A DNA stretch of 64,000 bases from Syntrophales bacterium (GTDB taxonomy: Bacteria > Desulfobacterota > Syntrophia > Syntrophales > UBA2210). Every line of letters begins with the position of its first letter. The first letter of the stretch is position 1. Of the stretch, positions 1 to 8,065 are shown piece after piece. The stretch spans positions 43,501 to 107,500 of the forward strand of contig JALOBE010000006.1 in the NCBI GenBank assembly GCA_023228425.1, written 5' to 3'. Made by a program: the position numbers and the translations under genes. Under the pieces are notes generated by a model, which was not told the origin of the DNA, did no database searches, and was given only the letters and a program-made list of their open reading frames with translations.

Positions 1-615
1 GCCATTTTCAAAGGACAGCCTCACGTTCGCTATATCCACTTTATCGGACAGAACCGACACCCCGACGGCATCGACGGACCGTATCGGAGACGCGACAAAA
101 GCGAGCACCAGATCGAGATCATGAATCATGAGGTCCAGTATGACATCTACATCGGTACCCCGGCTGTAAAAGGGATGCAGCCGATGGGCCTCGATAAAGA
201 CCGGTCGTTCTATGATCTTCTCGAGAGCGATGACAGCCGGGTTGAATCGTTCTATGAACCCCACCTGCAGGATGCGGTCTCCCTGTTCGGCCGCCTCGAG
301 CAGGTCGTCGGCCTCTTCGAGGGTCAGGGTCATGGGTTTTTCCAGAAGTACATCGACGCCGGCGGCCAGAAAATCCCGGGCGATGGCGTGGTGTGTCACC
401 GTCGGGGTCGCAATGCTGACGGCGTCCACCTTTCCGATGAGGCGGCGATAGTCCGTGAAGCCTTCGCACCGGTAACGCCCGGCCGCCTGTTCCGTCCGGT
501 CTTGCTGTATGTCGGAGACCCCCGCGATGACGCAGTCTTCAATCATCTCGTATTTCTGGAGATGGTAGGTCCCCAGGTGTCCGATTCCAACGACACCTAC
601 CTTAAGCATACCCAT
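1..615 (-). CDS. Gfo/Idh/MocA family oxidoreductase, C-terminus cut by window edge
   Basis: The reading frame starts at the ATG at 615 and runs off the left edge, giving about 205 residues. The N-terminus has a Rossmann dinucleotide-binding motif (VGVVGIGHLGTYH). It is followed by the family signature around the EKP motif (LLEKPMTLT) and by a GFIERFNPA segment, as in NAD(P)-dependent Gfo/Idh/MocA oxidoreductases. AAAGGTGA lies 8 bases before this ATG and supports the start. A member of this family commonly follows lpxA in deltaproteobacterial lipid A clusters, which suggests a role in lipid A or sugar-nucleotide modification. The substrate cannot be read from the sequence. A 147-base gap separates it from lpxA upstream. 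Confidence 0.88.
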   Translation of the reverse strand, partial: MGMLKVGVVGIGHLGTYHLQKYEMIEDCVIAGVSDIQQDRTEQAAGRYRCEGFTDYRRLIGKVDAVSIATPTVTHHAIARDFLAAGVDVLLEKPMTLTLEEADDLLEAAEQGDRILQVGFIERFNPAVIALEKIIERPVFIEAHRLHPFYSRGTDVDVILDLMIHDLDLVLAFVASPIRSVDAVGVSVLSDKVDIANVRLSFENG

Positions 616-761
616 GGCGCATGTCACCTTTCACAGCCATCATCGACAGAGAGCCTTGAAAACTATAGCGGCAGGAAAGCCTGAACGATAACCACAGTAA
701 AGAACGATTTCCCGTCGTGATGCTCCTCGAAACGGCACAATGCAGTGGTCTCAGGCACTGT

Positions 762-1535
762 CTAACGGCATACTCCCCGTTGAGACTTTTCAAGAAACTC
801 GATGAGGTGGTTCACTTCAGGAATCGCCTCCAGCTCATTTCTCACCCTCCCGATGGCGTCTTTCAACAGAAGCGAGGAACGGAAGAGTATCCGGTAGGCT
901 TCTTTCAGAGTTTTTACCGTTTCCGGAGCAAAGCCCTTCCGCTCCAGACCGATCAGGTTGAGGCCGTAAAGCCTGGCCCGGTTTCCTGAAACGATCACAT
1001 AGGGAGGAACATCGCCGGCAACAGCCGAAGCGCCTCCGACCATGGCGTAGCTCCCGATGGAACAGAACTGGTGTATACCGGTCATGCCGCCGATGGTGAC
1101 ATGATCTCCGATGGTGACATGGCCGGCCAGGTTGGCCGCGTTGGCCATGACGACATTGTTCCCCAGGCTGCAGTTGTGGGCCACGTGGCAGTACGCCATG
1201 ATCAGGTTGTTGTCGCCCATGATGGTCATACCGATGTCGGCGGCCGTGCCCCGGTGAATCGTAACACACTCCCGTATGGTATTGTTGTTGCCGATGATCA
1301 CCTTGCACCGTTCTCCCCTGAATTTGAGGTCTTGCGGGTCCGCCCCCACGGAGGCGAACTGGAAGATGGAACAGCCGCTGCCGATCTCCGTGGGTCCCTC
1401 AATAACAACGTGGGGAGCGATTCGGGTATTCTCCCCGATCGACACGTCGGGTCCCACGACGCTGTAGGGACCTATTTCAACCCCCTCGGCGATGGCCGCC
1501 CGGGGGGAAATGATTGCGGAAGGGTGAATTTTCAT
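762..1535 (-). CDS. lpxA: UDP-N-acetylglucosamine acyltransferase LpxA
   Basis: This cytoplasmic enzyme transfers the 3-hydroxyacyl chain from acyl-ACP to UDP-GlcNAc, the first step of lipid A synthesis. The 257-residue protein is a left-handed beta helix built of hexapeptide repeats. It contains the HVAHNC segment, whose second His (about residue 120) matches catalytic His125 of E. coli LpxA, and the NLAGHVTIGD and GGMTGIHQF stretches typical of the family. The ATG overlaps the lpxD stop codon by four bases (ATGA), so the two are translationally coupled. fabZ, which usually sits between lpxD and lpxA, is missing here. Confidence 0.97.
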   Translation of the reverse strand: MKIHPSAIISPRAAIAEGVEIGPYSVVGPDVSIGENTRIAPHVVIEGPTEIGSGCSIFQFASVGADPQDLKFRGERCKVIIGNNNTIRECVTIHRGTAADIGMTIMGDNNLIMAYCHVAHNCSLGNNVVMANAANLAGHVTIGDHVTIGGMTGIHQFCSIGSYAMVGGASAVAGDVPPYVIVSGNRARLYGLNLIGLERKGFAPETVKTLKEAYRILFRSSLLLKDAIGRVRNELEAIPEVNHLIEFLEKSQRGVCR

Positions 1536-2590
1536 TGAGTACCTGCCTCATTGTCGTTCATGCTCTGCAGAACCTGTTCGATCTGCTCAATTCTTGCGGC
1601 CAGATCCAGGAGCCGCTTTCTCATCTCCGGCAGCTGCGGAAGGGTGGCCTGCGTCCTCAACCATAGCCGGTGAGGCATCTGGCTGAACCCGGACATAACC
1701 GTTCCGGGGGGAACATTCTTGTGAATGCCGGTTTTGGCGGCCACCATGGCCCCGTCTCCCACCGTGATATGGCCCACAAGGCCGGCCTGTCCTCCCAGGA
1801 GGACTCCTCTCCCTATCCTGGTGCTGCCCGATATACCCACCTGGGCAACGACCACTGAACGCTCGCCGATCACAACGTTGTGGGCAATCTGCACCAGGTT
1901 GTCTATTTTGACACCCTCCTTGATCCAGGTGACCCCCAGGGTTCCACGATCGATGGTCGTGTTGGCGCCGATCTCGCAATCGTCGTCAATCCTGACGATC
2001 CCCACCTGGGGAACCTTGACGTTCCCGGTCCCGGGGCCGGCAAAACCGAATCCGTCGCTTCCCACCACGACACCGGCGTGCAGCACTACCCGCTTCCCTA
2101 TGATACATCTGCGGTAGATGGTGACGTTGGGATACAGAACCGAGTCCTCACCGATGACCGCGCCGTCCCCCACGACAACACCCGGGTAGAGTGTCACACC
2201 ACGATCCAGGCGGGCTGAGGATCCCACGCAGGACCCGGGGCAGATGGTCACGTTCTCGGCAATGGAAGCGTCCGGGGCGATGAAGGCACCTTCGCTGATC
2301 CCGGCGGGGGGGGCTTCATCCGGGTAGAGCAGGGTCAGGACCCGGGCCAGAGAAACGTAAGGGTCATCGACAACCACCAGGGGCTTCGGGGCAGCGGTGA
2401 TATCCCGCGGAACCAGAATGGCCGACGCGCCGGTTGTTGCGATGTCAGCCCGGTACCTGGGGTTTGCCACGAAGGTGAGATCCCCTTCCGATGCCTCTTC
2501 GATGCCCGAAACGGCCCGGATCTCAACGTCTCCGTCACCGATGACGAATCCTCCGAGAAATGATGCTATGTCACTGAGTTTCTTGTGCAT
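1532..2590 (-). CDS. lpxD: UDP-3-O-acyl-glucosamine N-acyltransferase LpxD
   Basis: LpxD adds the N-linked 3-hydroxyacyl chain to UDP-3-O-acyl-glucosamine, the third step of lipid A synthesis. The 352-residue protein has an N-terminal uridine-binding domain (about residues 1-100), then many hexapeptide repeats. The segment NLVQIAHNVVIGE carries the catalytic His seen in the family. The C-terminal 30 residues look helical, as in E. coli LpxD. The start ATG at 2590 has only a weak ribosome site. The gene follows skp after 175 bases and overlaps lpxA by four. Confidence 0.96.
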   Translation of the reverse strand: MHKKLSDIASFLGGFVIGDGDVEIRAVSGIEEASEGDLTFVANPRYRADIATTGASAILVPRDITAAPKPLVVVDDPYVSLARVLTLLYPDEAPPAGISEGAFIAPDASIAENVTICPGSCVGSSARLDRGVTLYPGVVVGDGAVIGEDSVLYPNVTIYRRCIIGKRVVLHAGVVVGSDGFGFAGPGTGNVKVPQVGIVRIDDDCEIGANTTIDRGTLGVTWIKEGVKIDNLVQIAHNVVIGERSVVVAQVGISGSTRIGRGVLLGGQAGLVGHITVGDGAMVAAKTGIHKNVPPGTVMSGFSQMPHRLWLRTQATLPQLPEMRKRLLDLAARIEQIEQVLQSMNDNEAGTQ

Positions 2591-2685
2591 ACAATGATTC
2601 TTTTCCGAACGGGCCCGTCCATAAGGGATGTCCGCGTATCAAAGATTTGTAGATGATGGGGAAGCAGTAACACAACGAGGCGTCC

Positions 2686-2744
2686 CCGTCTCAACAAGAC
2701 GGTGGCGCCCCTGGTGTGACGGGTTCAGGATCCGAACCCCCGTC
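2686..2744. other. Two adjacent hairpins between skp and lpxD
   Basis: Two inverted repeats lie in the 175-base gap. The first is CCGTCT-CAACA-AGACGG (2686-2702). The second is GACGG/CCGTC plus GTTC/GAAC around AGGATCC (2718-2744). Neither is followed by a T tract on the minus strand, so they look like mRNA-stabilising or processing structures, not terminators. No promoter could be defined in the gap. Confidence 0.35.
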
Positions 2745-2765
2745 ATCGATAGCCTGTCGTCCCGT

Positions 2766-3284
2766 TCAGCGGGCAACCTTGTTGAGGGCTTCAATAACCT
2801 TGCCGGTAATATCCTTTGCCTCGGAGGTAAAGAGCAGGCCCCCGGTTCCCACGTCAAATATCGCGGTATAATTCTCTTTTTTGCCGATTTCATTTATGAT
2901 CTTCTGGATTCCGGGAATCAGGAGCTGCGTCATCTGCTGCTCTCGCATCCTCATTTCTTCATTGGCGTCATCCACGAAACGCTTGTAATCGCGGAGCCGC
3001 TTCTGGAAATCAAGGTCCTTTTCCCGATAGGCTGATTCCGTCAGCACAGACCGCTGCTGTTCGAGTTCTTCCTGGGTTTTCTGCAATTCCCTCTCCTGCG
3101 CCTGGATCTGACCCTGCTTTTTCTCCACGAGTTTTCTGAATTCCAGGGCAGAACTCTTACCCGCTTCCGATTCCATGAAAATTCTCTGGATATCAACAAA
3201 AGCGATCTTTTCGGCCGCCACTGCGGTTGCGCCGGTCAGAACGAAGGCCGCCGCTATGCACATACAGACTACCAGGTTTCTCAT
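2766..3284 (-). CDS. skp: OmpH/Skp family periplasmic chaperone
   Basis: Skp-type chaperones hold unfolded outer membrane proteins in the periplasm and hand them to BamA. The 172-residue product starts with a Sec signal peptide ending near residue 24 (TAVAA/EK). It has the conserved KIAFVDIQRIFMES strand and then a long charged coiled coil (about residues 45-125, rich in K, E, Q and R), followed by a short C-terminal domain. Length and order match the OmpH family. It lies 179 bases after bamA in the same direction, the usual order in Gram-negative genomes. Confidence 0.93.
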   Translation of the reverse strand: MRNLVVCMCIAAAFVLTGATAVAAEKIAFVDIQRIFMESEAGKSSALEFRKLVEKKQGQIQAQERELQKTQEELEQQRSVLTESAYREKDLDFQKRLRDYKRFVDDANEEMRMREQQMTQLLIPGIQKIINEIGKKENYTAIFDVGTGGLLFTSEAKDITGKVIEALNKVAR

Positions 3285-3335
3285 CGTTGTATTCCTCTCC
3301 TTGAAGCGAAATAGTTATTTTCCAGCCATTGTCAG

Positions 3336-3359
3336 CCCCCGGCCCTGCGCCGCCGGGGG
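3336..3359. other. Strong hairpin in the bamA-skp gap
   Basis: A perfect 8-base inverted repeat CCCCCGGC / GCCGGGGG with an 8-base loop lies between the bamA stop and the skp start. No T run follows on the minus strand. It may be an intercistronic processing or stability element that sets the ratio of BamA to Skp, or a weak terminator. Confidence 0.4.
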
Positions 3360-3463
3360 TTCCCCGTACCCTGTAAGTTTTCCGGCTTGGTGCGAGTTCG
3401 TCAAACCTGCCGCATCAGGCGTTTGGAACACTCTTCGAGATACCAAAAAAGCGTGACACGGTA

Positions 3464-6109
3464 CTAGAACATCATCCCGATGGTAAATTCCCACCTGCTG
3501 GGTGACTCCCCCTCCTTCCGGTCGAGGACATACCCCCACTCGAGACGGAAGGGTCCGATGGGTGAATTCCAGCGGACACCGGCCCCTGCGGTCTGCCGCA
3601 TGTCGTCGAAGTGAAAGCCGCTCTCCCAGGAATTGCCCGTGTCGTAGAAGATGACACCCCGTATGCCGGCGTCTCTGAGGAGAGGGAAAAGGAACTCGGC
3701 GGTATAGACCATCATCGTTTTGCCCCCGATCACGTCCAGATTGTCCGGACTGCGGGGACCCACATCACGAAGCCCTCGAAGGCTTCCGATGCCGCCCAGA
3801 TAGAAGCGCTCGTAAATGGGAACTTCCTTCCCCTCATTCCCGTGTATCAGCCCGAATTGAGCCGCCACGCTGAAGACATAATCACTGACGACCGGAAAGA
3901 ACCAGCGGGTTTCACCGCTGTATCGGGTGAAACTCGCGTCACCCTGCAGGGGACCGCCCGTGAATTCGACGGCAACACTGTTTCTCGAACCACGCGACGG
4001 CATCATCCAGGGATGCCTGGTGTCCCGAACCAGTGTGATCGTCAAACCGCTCGACATGATTTTTCCCTCCTGGTCCCGCACAAAGCGAGAGGCATAGGGC
4101 GATATGTTTTTAACGATATTTTCAGACAGTCGGTAGCGGATGTAGCCGTCCACCCGTTCGAAAAGACGGTACCCCAGTGTTCCCGCCAGGCCTTTTGTAT
4201 AGACGTCGTAGGTGTCGCGCTCCCGTTCCATTTTCCACAGCTCGGCCTTGCTCCAGAGAGGTATGTCGAAGAGCCAGGGCTCGATAAAGGAGATTTCGTA
4301 ATTGGTGGTTGCCGATCCCACGTATCCCTTGGCGCTGATGGTCTGGCCCCGGCCGAACAGGTTGCGTTCCGCCACTTCGGCCATGAAAATGACCTTGTCG
4401 ATCGTACTGTAGCCCGCTCCGACGCTGAAAAGTCCCGTTGCCTTTTCGCTGACGTGGACATTGACGTCCATGAGAGATTCGTCGGCGCCCGGTTCGGTTT
4501 GAAAGTTGACTTCCTCGAAGTACTGAAGGCGGTTCAGACCTTCGTAACTGCCGGTAAGATTGTCCCGGCTGTACAATTGTCCTTCTATGACGGCCAGTTC
4601 CCTGCGGATCACCTTGTCCCTGGTGCGGGTATTCCCGGTTATGGAAATTCTGTCGATGTGAACGATCCTGCCCTTTTCGATATGGTAGGTTATGTCGATC
4701 TTCTGCCTCTCGGGGCTCGGCACCGTTCGGGGAATCACGTTCGCGTAGGCGTATCCTTCGTTGTTGCAGGCTGTCGTCAGATACTCCATGTCCCTGATGA
4801 TCGCTTCCCTGTCAAAAAAATCTTTCTTCCTGATCTCGAGACCGGTCATCAGGGTATCCCTGGAAACATCCAGTTCGTCCCCGGTGATGCCCACGTCTCC
4901 TACCTGATACTGGCGGCCTTCCTGAACAGGGATAGTTACGTATATCCATCGATCGTCAATGCTGATCTCGGGATCTCCGATCTGTGCGTCGATGAAGCCG
5001 TTGTTATGATAGAAAACGGTCAGATTTTCTATGTCGGCCTGCAATTCAGTCCGGTTGTACAAGCCGGCATCGGTGAGAAAGCTGAAAATACCCCACTCGG
5101 ATGCCTTCATCATCTTTTTCAGATCTTTATCGGTGTAAACCATGTTTCCTTCAAAGGATATGGTCCTGATGGATGGTTTTCTATGCTCCACAATGGTGAA
5201 GGTAACATAGACATCCTGCCCTTCCGCGTCGGCCTCGGCCGTATAGGCTACCTCCACGTTCAGGTATCCCCGTTCCTTGTAGAGCAGTTCTATGTTCTCT
5301 GCATCGGTGTTGACTCTCTCGGGATTGAACATCTGGCGGGTTTTGGCGGAAATGACATCCCGTATGTCGTTTTCTTTTATCTTCCTGTTGCCTTCTATGA
5401 GTATCTGGGCAATACGGGGACGCTCGGTAACGGTAAAGGTAATGACCCGTCCCTCGGTTGAATCTTCCACGGAGGCGGCCACATCACTGAAAAAACCCAT
5501 TCCGTAAATGGACCTGATGTCTTCCGAAAGAAGGCGCTGCGAAAAGAGTGTCCCCTTCACGCTCTGTATGACATTGAGGATGGCTCCCTCCTCAATTCGC
5601 CGGTTTCCCTCGAAGCGAACCTCCGCCACCCGTTGGGCGGCAAAAAGGCGAAACAGCACCTCCTCGACCAGATTCCGTGATATGGAGCCGACGCTTTCCA
5701 GCCCCCGGCCCTGGAAGTAGAGGTCGCGAATGGTCGACTCCCGTTCCACGTCAACCACCTGGACATCGGTGCTGATCAGGTTCCCCAGCCGGGTCAGGCT
5801 TCCCATGATCACATAATCGACCTCCAGGTCCTTCCCCACGGAGAGCGCGAGGGCTTCCGTAACGGTGCGACCACCTATACGGTCAGTGACCGCTTCCTCT
5901 TCCGCCACTCTCACATAGGGTTGTCTTAAAAGCTCCGTCGTGATGTCGTCGGAAAGGCGCTCCTTGAGATAGGACGCGTCGGTATCGCTGTATATGTGGA
6001 ATGGAAATACCGCTATTTTTTTTGTTTCTTCCGCACCGGCAACGGAAAAACAGAGAAACGCCGACAGGAGAAGGAATACCACCAGGGATTTGAGGTGATT
6101 ACAGGACAT
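3464..6109 (-). CDS. bamA: Outer membrane assembly factor BamA with N-terminal TolB/CsgG-like domain
   Basis: BamA inserts beta-barrel proteins into the outer membrane. The product is about 881 residues, longer than the usual 780-810. After a signal peptide (cleavage near AGA/EE, about residue 26) comes an extra domain of about 130 residues beginning KIAVFPFHIYSD, with the look of a TolB or CsgG amino-terminal domain. POTRA repeats follow from about residue 160 (VRFEGNRR, ILIEGNRK, ISFEGNMV, VGITGDEL and ISITGNTR mark their starts). The C-terminal half is a barrel ending in phenylalanine, the usual Bam recognition signal. I prefer the ATG at 6109, which has GAAGGA about 11 bases upstream; an ATG at 6121 is also possible. 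It overlaps lolD. Confidence 0.95.
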   Translation of the reverse strand: MSCNHLKSLVVFLLLSAFLCFSVAGAEETKKIAVFPFHIYSDTDASYLKERLSDDITTELLRQPYVRVAEEEAVTDRIGGRTVTEALALSVGKDLEVDYVIMGSLTRLGNLISTDVQVVDVERESTIRDLYFQGRGLESVGSISRNLVEEVLFRLFAAQRVAEVRFEGNRRIEEGAILNVIQSVKGTLFSQRLLSEDIRSIYGMGFFSDVAASVEDSTEGRVITFTVTERPRIAQILIEGNRKIKENDIRDVISAKTRQMFNPERVNTDAENIELLYKERGYLNVEVAYTAEADAEGQDVYVTFTIVEHRKPSIRTISFEGNMVYTDKDLKKMMKASEWGIFSFLTDAGLYNRTELQADIENLTVFYHNNGFIDAQIGDPEISIDDRWIYVTIPVQEGRQYQVGDVGITGDELDVSRDTLMTGLEIRKKDFFDREAIIRDMEYLTTACNNEGYAYANVIPRTVPSPERQKIDITYHIEKGRIVHIDRISITGNTRTRDKVIRRELAVIEGQLYSRDNLTGSYEGLNRLQYFEEVNFQTEPGADESLMDVNVHVSEKATGLFSVGAGYSTIDKVIFMAEVAERNLFGRGQTISAKGYVGSATTNYEISFIEPWLFDIPLWSKAELWKMERERDTYDVYTKGLAGTLGYRLFERVDGYIRYRLSENIVKNISPYASRFVRDQEGKIMSSGLTITLVRDTRHPWMMPSRGSRNSVAVEFTGGPLQGDASFTRYSGETRWFFPVVSDYVFSVAAQFGLIHGNEGKEVPIYERFYLGGIGSLRGLRDVGPRSPDNLDVIGGKTMMVYTAEFLFPLLRDAGIRGVIFYDTGNSWESGFHFDDMRQTAGAGVRWNSPIGPFRLEWGYVLDRKEGESPSRWEFTIGMMF

Positions 6110-6767
6110 GCAATGTACCATCCTTCAGAGTTACGGTGCGCGACATGCGACCGGCCATGGAAGTATTGTGGGTCACGACGACCAGCGTGGTTCCCCGCTC
6201 CCGATTCAATTGAAGCAGTAACTCGATGATCTTCCGCCCCGTTGCCGCGTCCAGGTTGCCCGTGGGCTCATCGGCAAGAAGTATGGCGGGCTCCATGATC
6301 ATCGCGCGCGCCACGGCCACTCGCTGTTGTTCCCCCCCTGACAGTTCTCCCGGTTTGTGCGATAACCTATCACCAAGTCCCACCTCAGTCAAGGCAATCT
6401 CCGCTTTGAGCAGAGCTTCCCCGCGGGGCATACCGGCGATGCAGGCGGGCATCATGGCGTTCTCGGCGGCGGTAAATTCGGGAAGCAGGTGATGGAATTG
6501 AAAGACGAAGCCTATCCTGCGGTTTCTGAACCGTGCCCGTGTCCGTTCGTCCCCGGCAAAAGCGTCGATACCGTCGTAGAAGACCGAACCGCTCGAGGGA
6601 TGATCAAGGAGGCCGAGTATCTGCAGGAGAGTGGTTTTTCCCGACCCCGACACGCCCAGGACGGCCAGGGTTTCGCCGGAGGCGATGTCAAGATCGATGC
6701 CTCTGAGAACCTTGACGGTCATGCTGTCCTTGACGAATGTCCTGGTTATTGCTTTCATCGATACCAT
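6099..6767 (-). CDS. lolD: Lipoprotein-releasing ABC transporter ATP-binding protein LolD
   Basis: LolD powers extraction of outer-membrane lipoproteins from the inner membrane together with LolC/E. The 222-residue ATPase has Walker A GVSGSGKTT (about residue 38), the ABC signature LSGGEQQR (about 142) and Walker B ILLADEP (about 162). The family-typical phrase FQFHHLLPEFTAAEN is present. I chose the ATG at 6767 because AGGAG stands nine bases upstream; GTG at 6773 is an alternative. It follows lolC/E within about 12 bases and precedes bamA with a short overlap, a lipoprotein and OMP export operon. Confidence 0.95.
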   Translation of the reverse strand: MVSMKAITRTFVKDSMTVKVLRGIDLDIASGETLAVLGVSGSGKTTLLQILGLLDHPSSGSVFYDGIDAFAGDERTRARFRNRRIGFVFQFHHLLPEFTAAENAMMPACIAGMPRGEALLKAEIALTEVGLGDRLSHKPGELSGGEQQRVAVARAMIMEPAILLADEPTGNLDAATGRKIIELLLQLNRERGTTLVVVTHNTSMAGRMSRTVTLKDGTLHVL

Positions 6768-6779
6768 TACCACGGGCTC

Positions 6780-8042
6780 CTATTCGTACCGAAGGGCTTC
6801 CGCCGGATCGAGCCGGGACGCGGTCCACGCGGGATATAGGGATGCCGCGAAGCACAGCACCAGGGTAATCAGAACGATGAGGGCCACATCGGGATAATTC
6901 ACCTGTGAGGGAAGCGTAGGGAAGTAATAGACGTCCTTGGGGAGAACGGTAATGCCGAACACCCTCTCGACAAAGGCCGCGACGGATTCGATGTTCCGGG
7001 CGATCAGGACTCCGGCGACACATCCCAGGAACGTACCCACGGAGCCGATGATGAGGCCCTGTATCATGAATATTTTCATGATACTGCCCCTGGTGGCTCC
7101 CATGGATTTCAGGATCGCGATGTCACCGGTCTTTTCCATGACCGACATGATAAGTGTAATAATGATGTTAAAGGCGGCCACCAGCACGATAAGGCTCAAA
7201 ATGATGAACATGACGGTCCGTTCCAGCTTGAGCGCCGAAAAAAGATTCCTGTTCATCTCCATCCAGGTCCGCGCCCGGTAGGGATAGCCGAGCCGCTCTT
7301 CGATCTTGCCGGCCACTTCCCCGGCGCGGTATATGGAGTCTATTTTGATTTCCACTCCGGTTACAGCGTCTCCCGTGTTGAGAAACCGCTTGCTGTCTGA
7401 AAGGGACAGAAAGGTCAGCGTCGAGTCATATTCATAGAATCCGGACTCGAAGATGCCCGCCACGGTGAACTTCTGGATGCGGGGCATGGTGCCCATGGGC
7501 GTGGGAATCCCCATGGGAAGGAGCACCTCGACCTCGTCTCCGTACCGGGCTCCCAGGATGCCTGCAAGCTCCCTGCCGATGACGACGGGAGGAAGATCAC
7601 CACCCTCGATGGCGGTCGCGTCATCGGCAAGGGCGGACATGTCGCCCGCCGTCATCGATCCAACGGTAATTACCGAAAGAGCGCTCTCCGGCGCGATACC
7701 CCGAAGCACTGTACCGGTAACGCGGTTTCCCTTCTTCACCATGGCCTGTCCGTACACGAAGGGTGTTGACGCCACGACCCGGTCCAGGTGCTTCACCTCG
7801 TCCATCACCTGCCGGTACTCCTCCATGGAACCGTCAAGACGCATGAGAAGAATGTGCGAGTTGATACCCAGTATCTTGTTGCGAAGCTCGGTCTCAAAAC
7901 CGCTCATGACGGACAGGACAATGATCAGCGCCGCCACTCCGAGAAAGATGCCCAGGGTGGAAATGAGCGTGTTGACGGAGATGATGGTCTGCTTGCGTTT
8001 TGCCCTGAGATACCTGATGCTGACGAACAGTTCATAACCCAT
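6780..8042 (-). CDS. lolC: Lipoprotein-releasing system permease LolC/LolE
   Basis: This inner-membrane permease releases lipoproteins to the periplasmic carrier LolA. The 420-residue protein has the family N-terminus (ELFVSIRYLRAKRKQTIISVNTLIS) followed by a first membrane helix (LGIFLGVAALIIVLSVMSGF) and a periplasmic domain of about 200 residues. Three more helices lie in the C-terminal third (about residues 265-290, 315-340 and 375-400). Only one permease gene is present, so it probably acts as a homodimer in place of separate LolC and LolE, as in many deltaproteobacteria. The gene starts 23 bases after lysS. Confidence 0.93.
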   Translation of the reverse strand: MGYELFVSIRYLRAKRKQTIISVNTLISTLGIFLGVAALIIVLSVMSGFETELRNKILGINSHILLMRLDGSMEEYRQVMDEVKHLDRVVASTPFVYGQAMVKKGNRVTGTVLRGIAPESALSVITVGSMTAGDMSALADDATAIEGGDLPPVVIGRELAGILGARYGDEVEVLLPMGIPTPMGTMPRIQKFTVAGIFESGFYEYDSTLTFLSLSDSKRFLNTGDAVTGVEIKIDSIYRAGEVAGKIEERLGYPYRARTWMEMNRNLFSALKLERTVMFIILSLIVLVAAFNIIITLIMSVMEKTGDIAILKSMGATRGSIMKIFMIQGLIIGSVGTFLGCVAGVLIARNIESVAAFVERVFGITVLPKDVYYFPTLPSQVNYPDVALIVLITLVLCFAASLYPAWTASRLDPAEALRYE

Positions 8043-8065
8043 GGGGGTATTGTACCTTTTCCCGA

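Noticed and set aside
2718..2744. tRNA T-arm in the skp-lpxD gap
   Set aside because: The GTTC/GAAC stem looks T-arm-like, but no acceptor, anticodon or D-arm sequence surrounds it.
3611..5461. A 616-codon open frame on the plus strand opposite bamA
   Set aside because: It mirrors the codon structure of bamA, shows no domain pattern and has no ribosome site; bamA is certain on the other strand.
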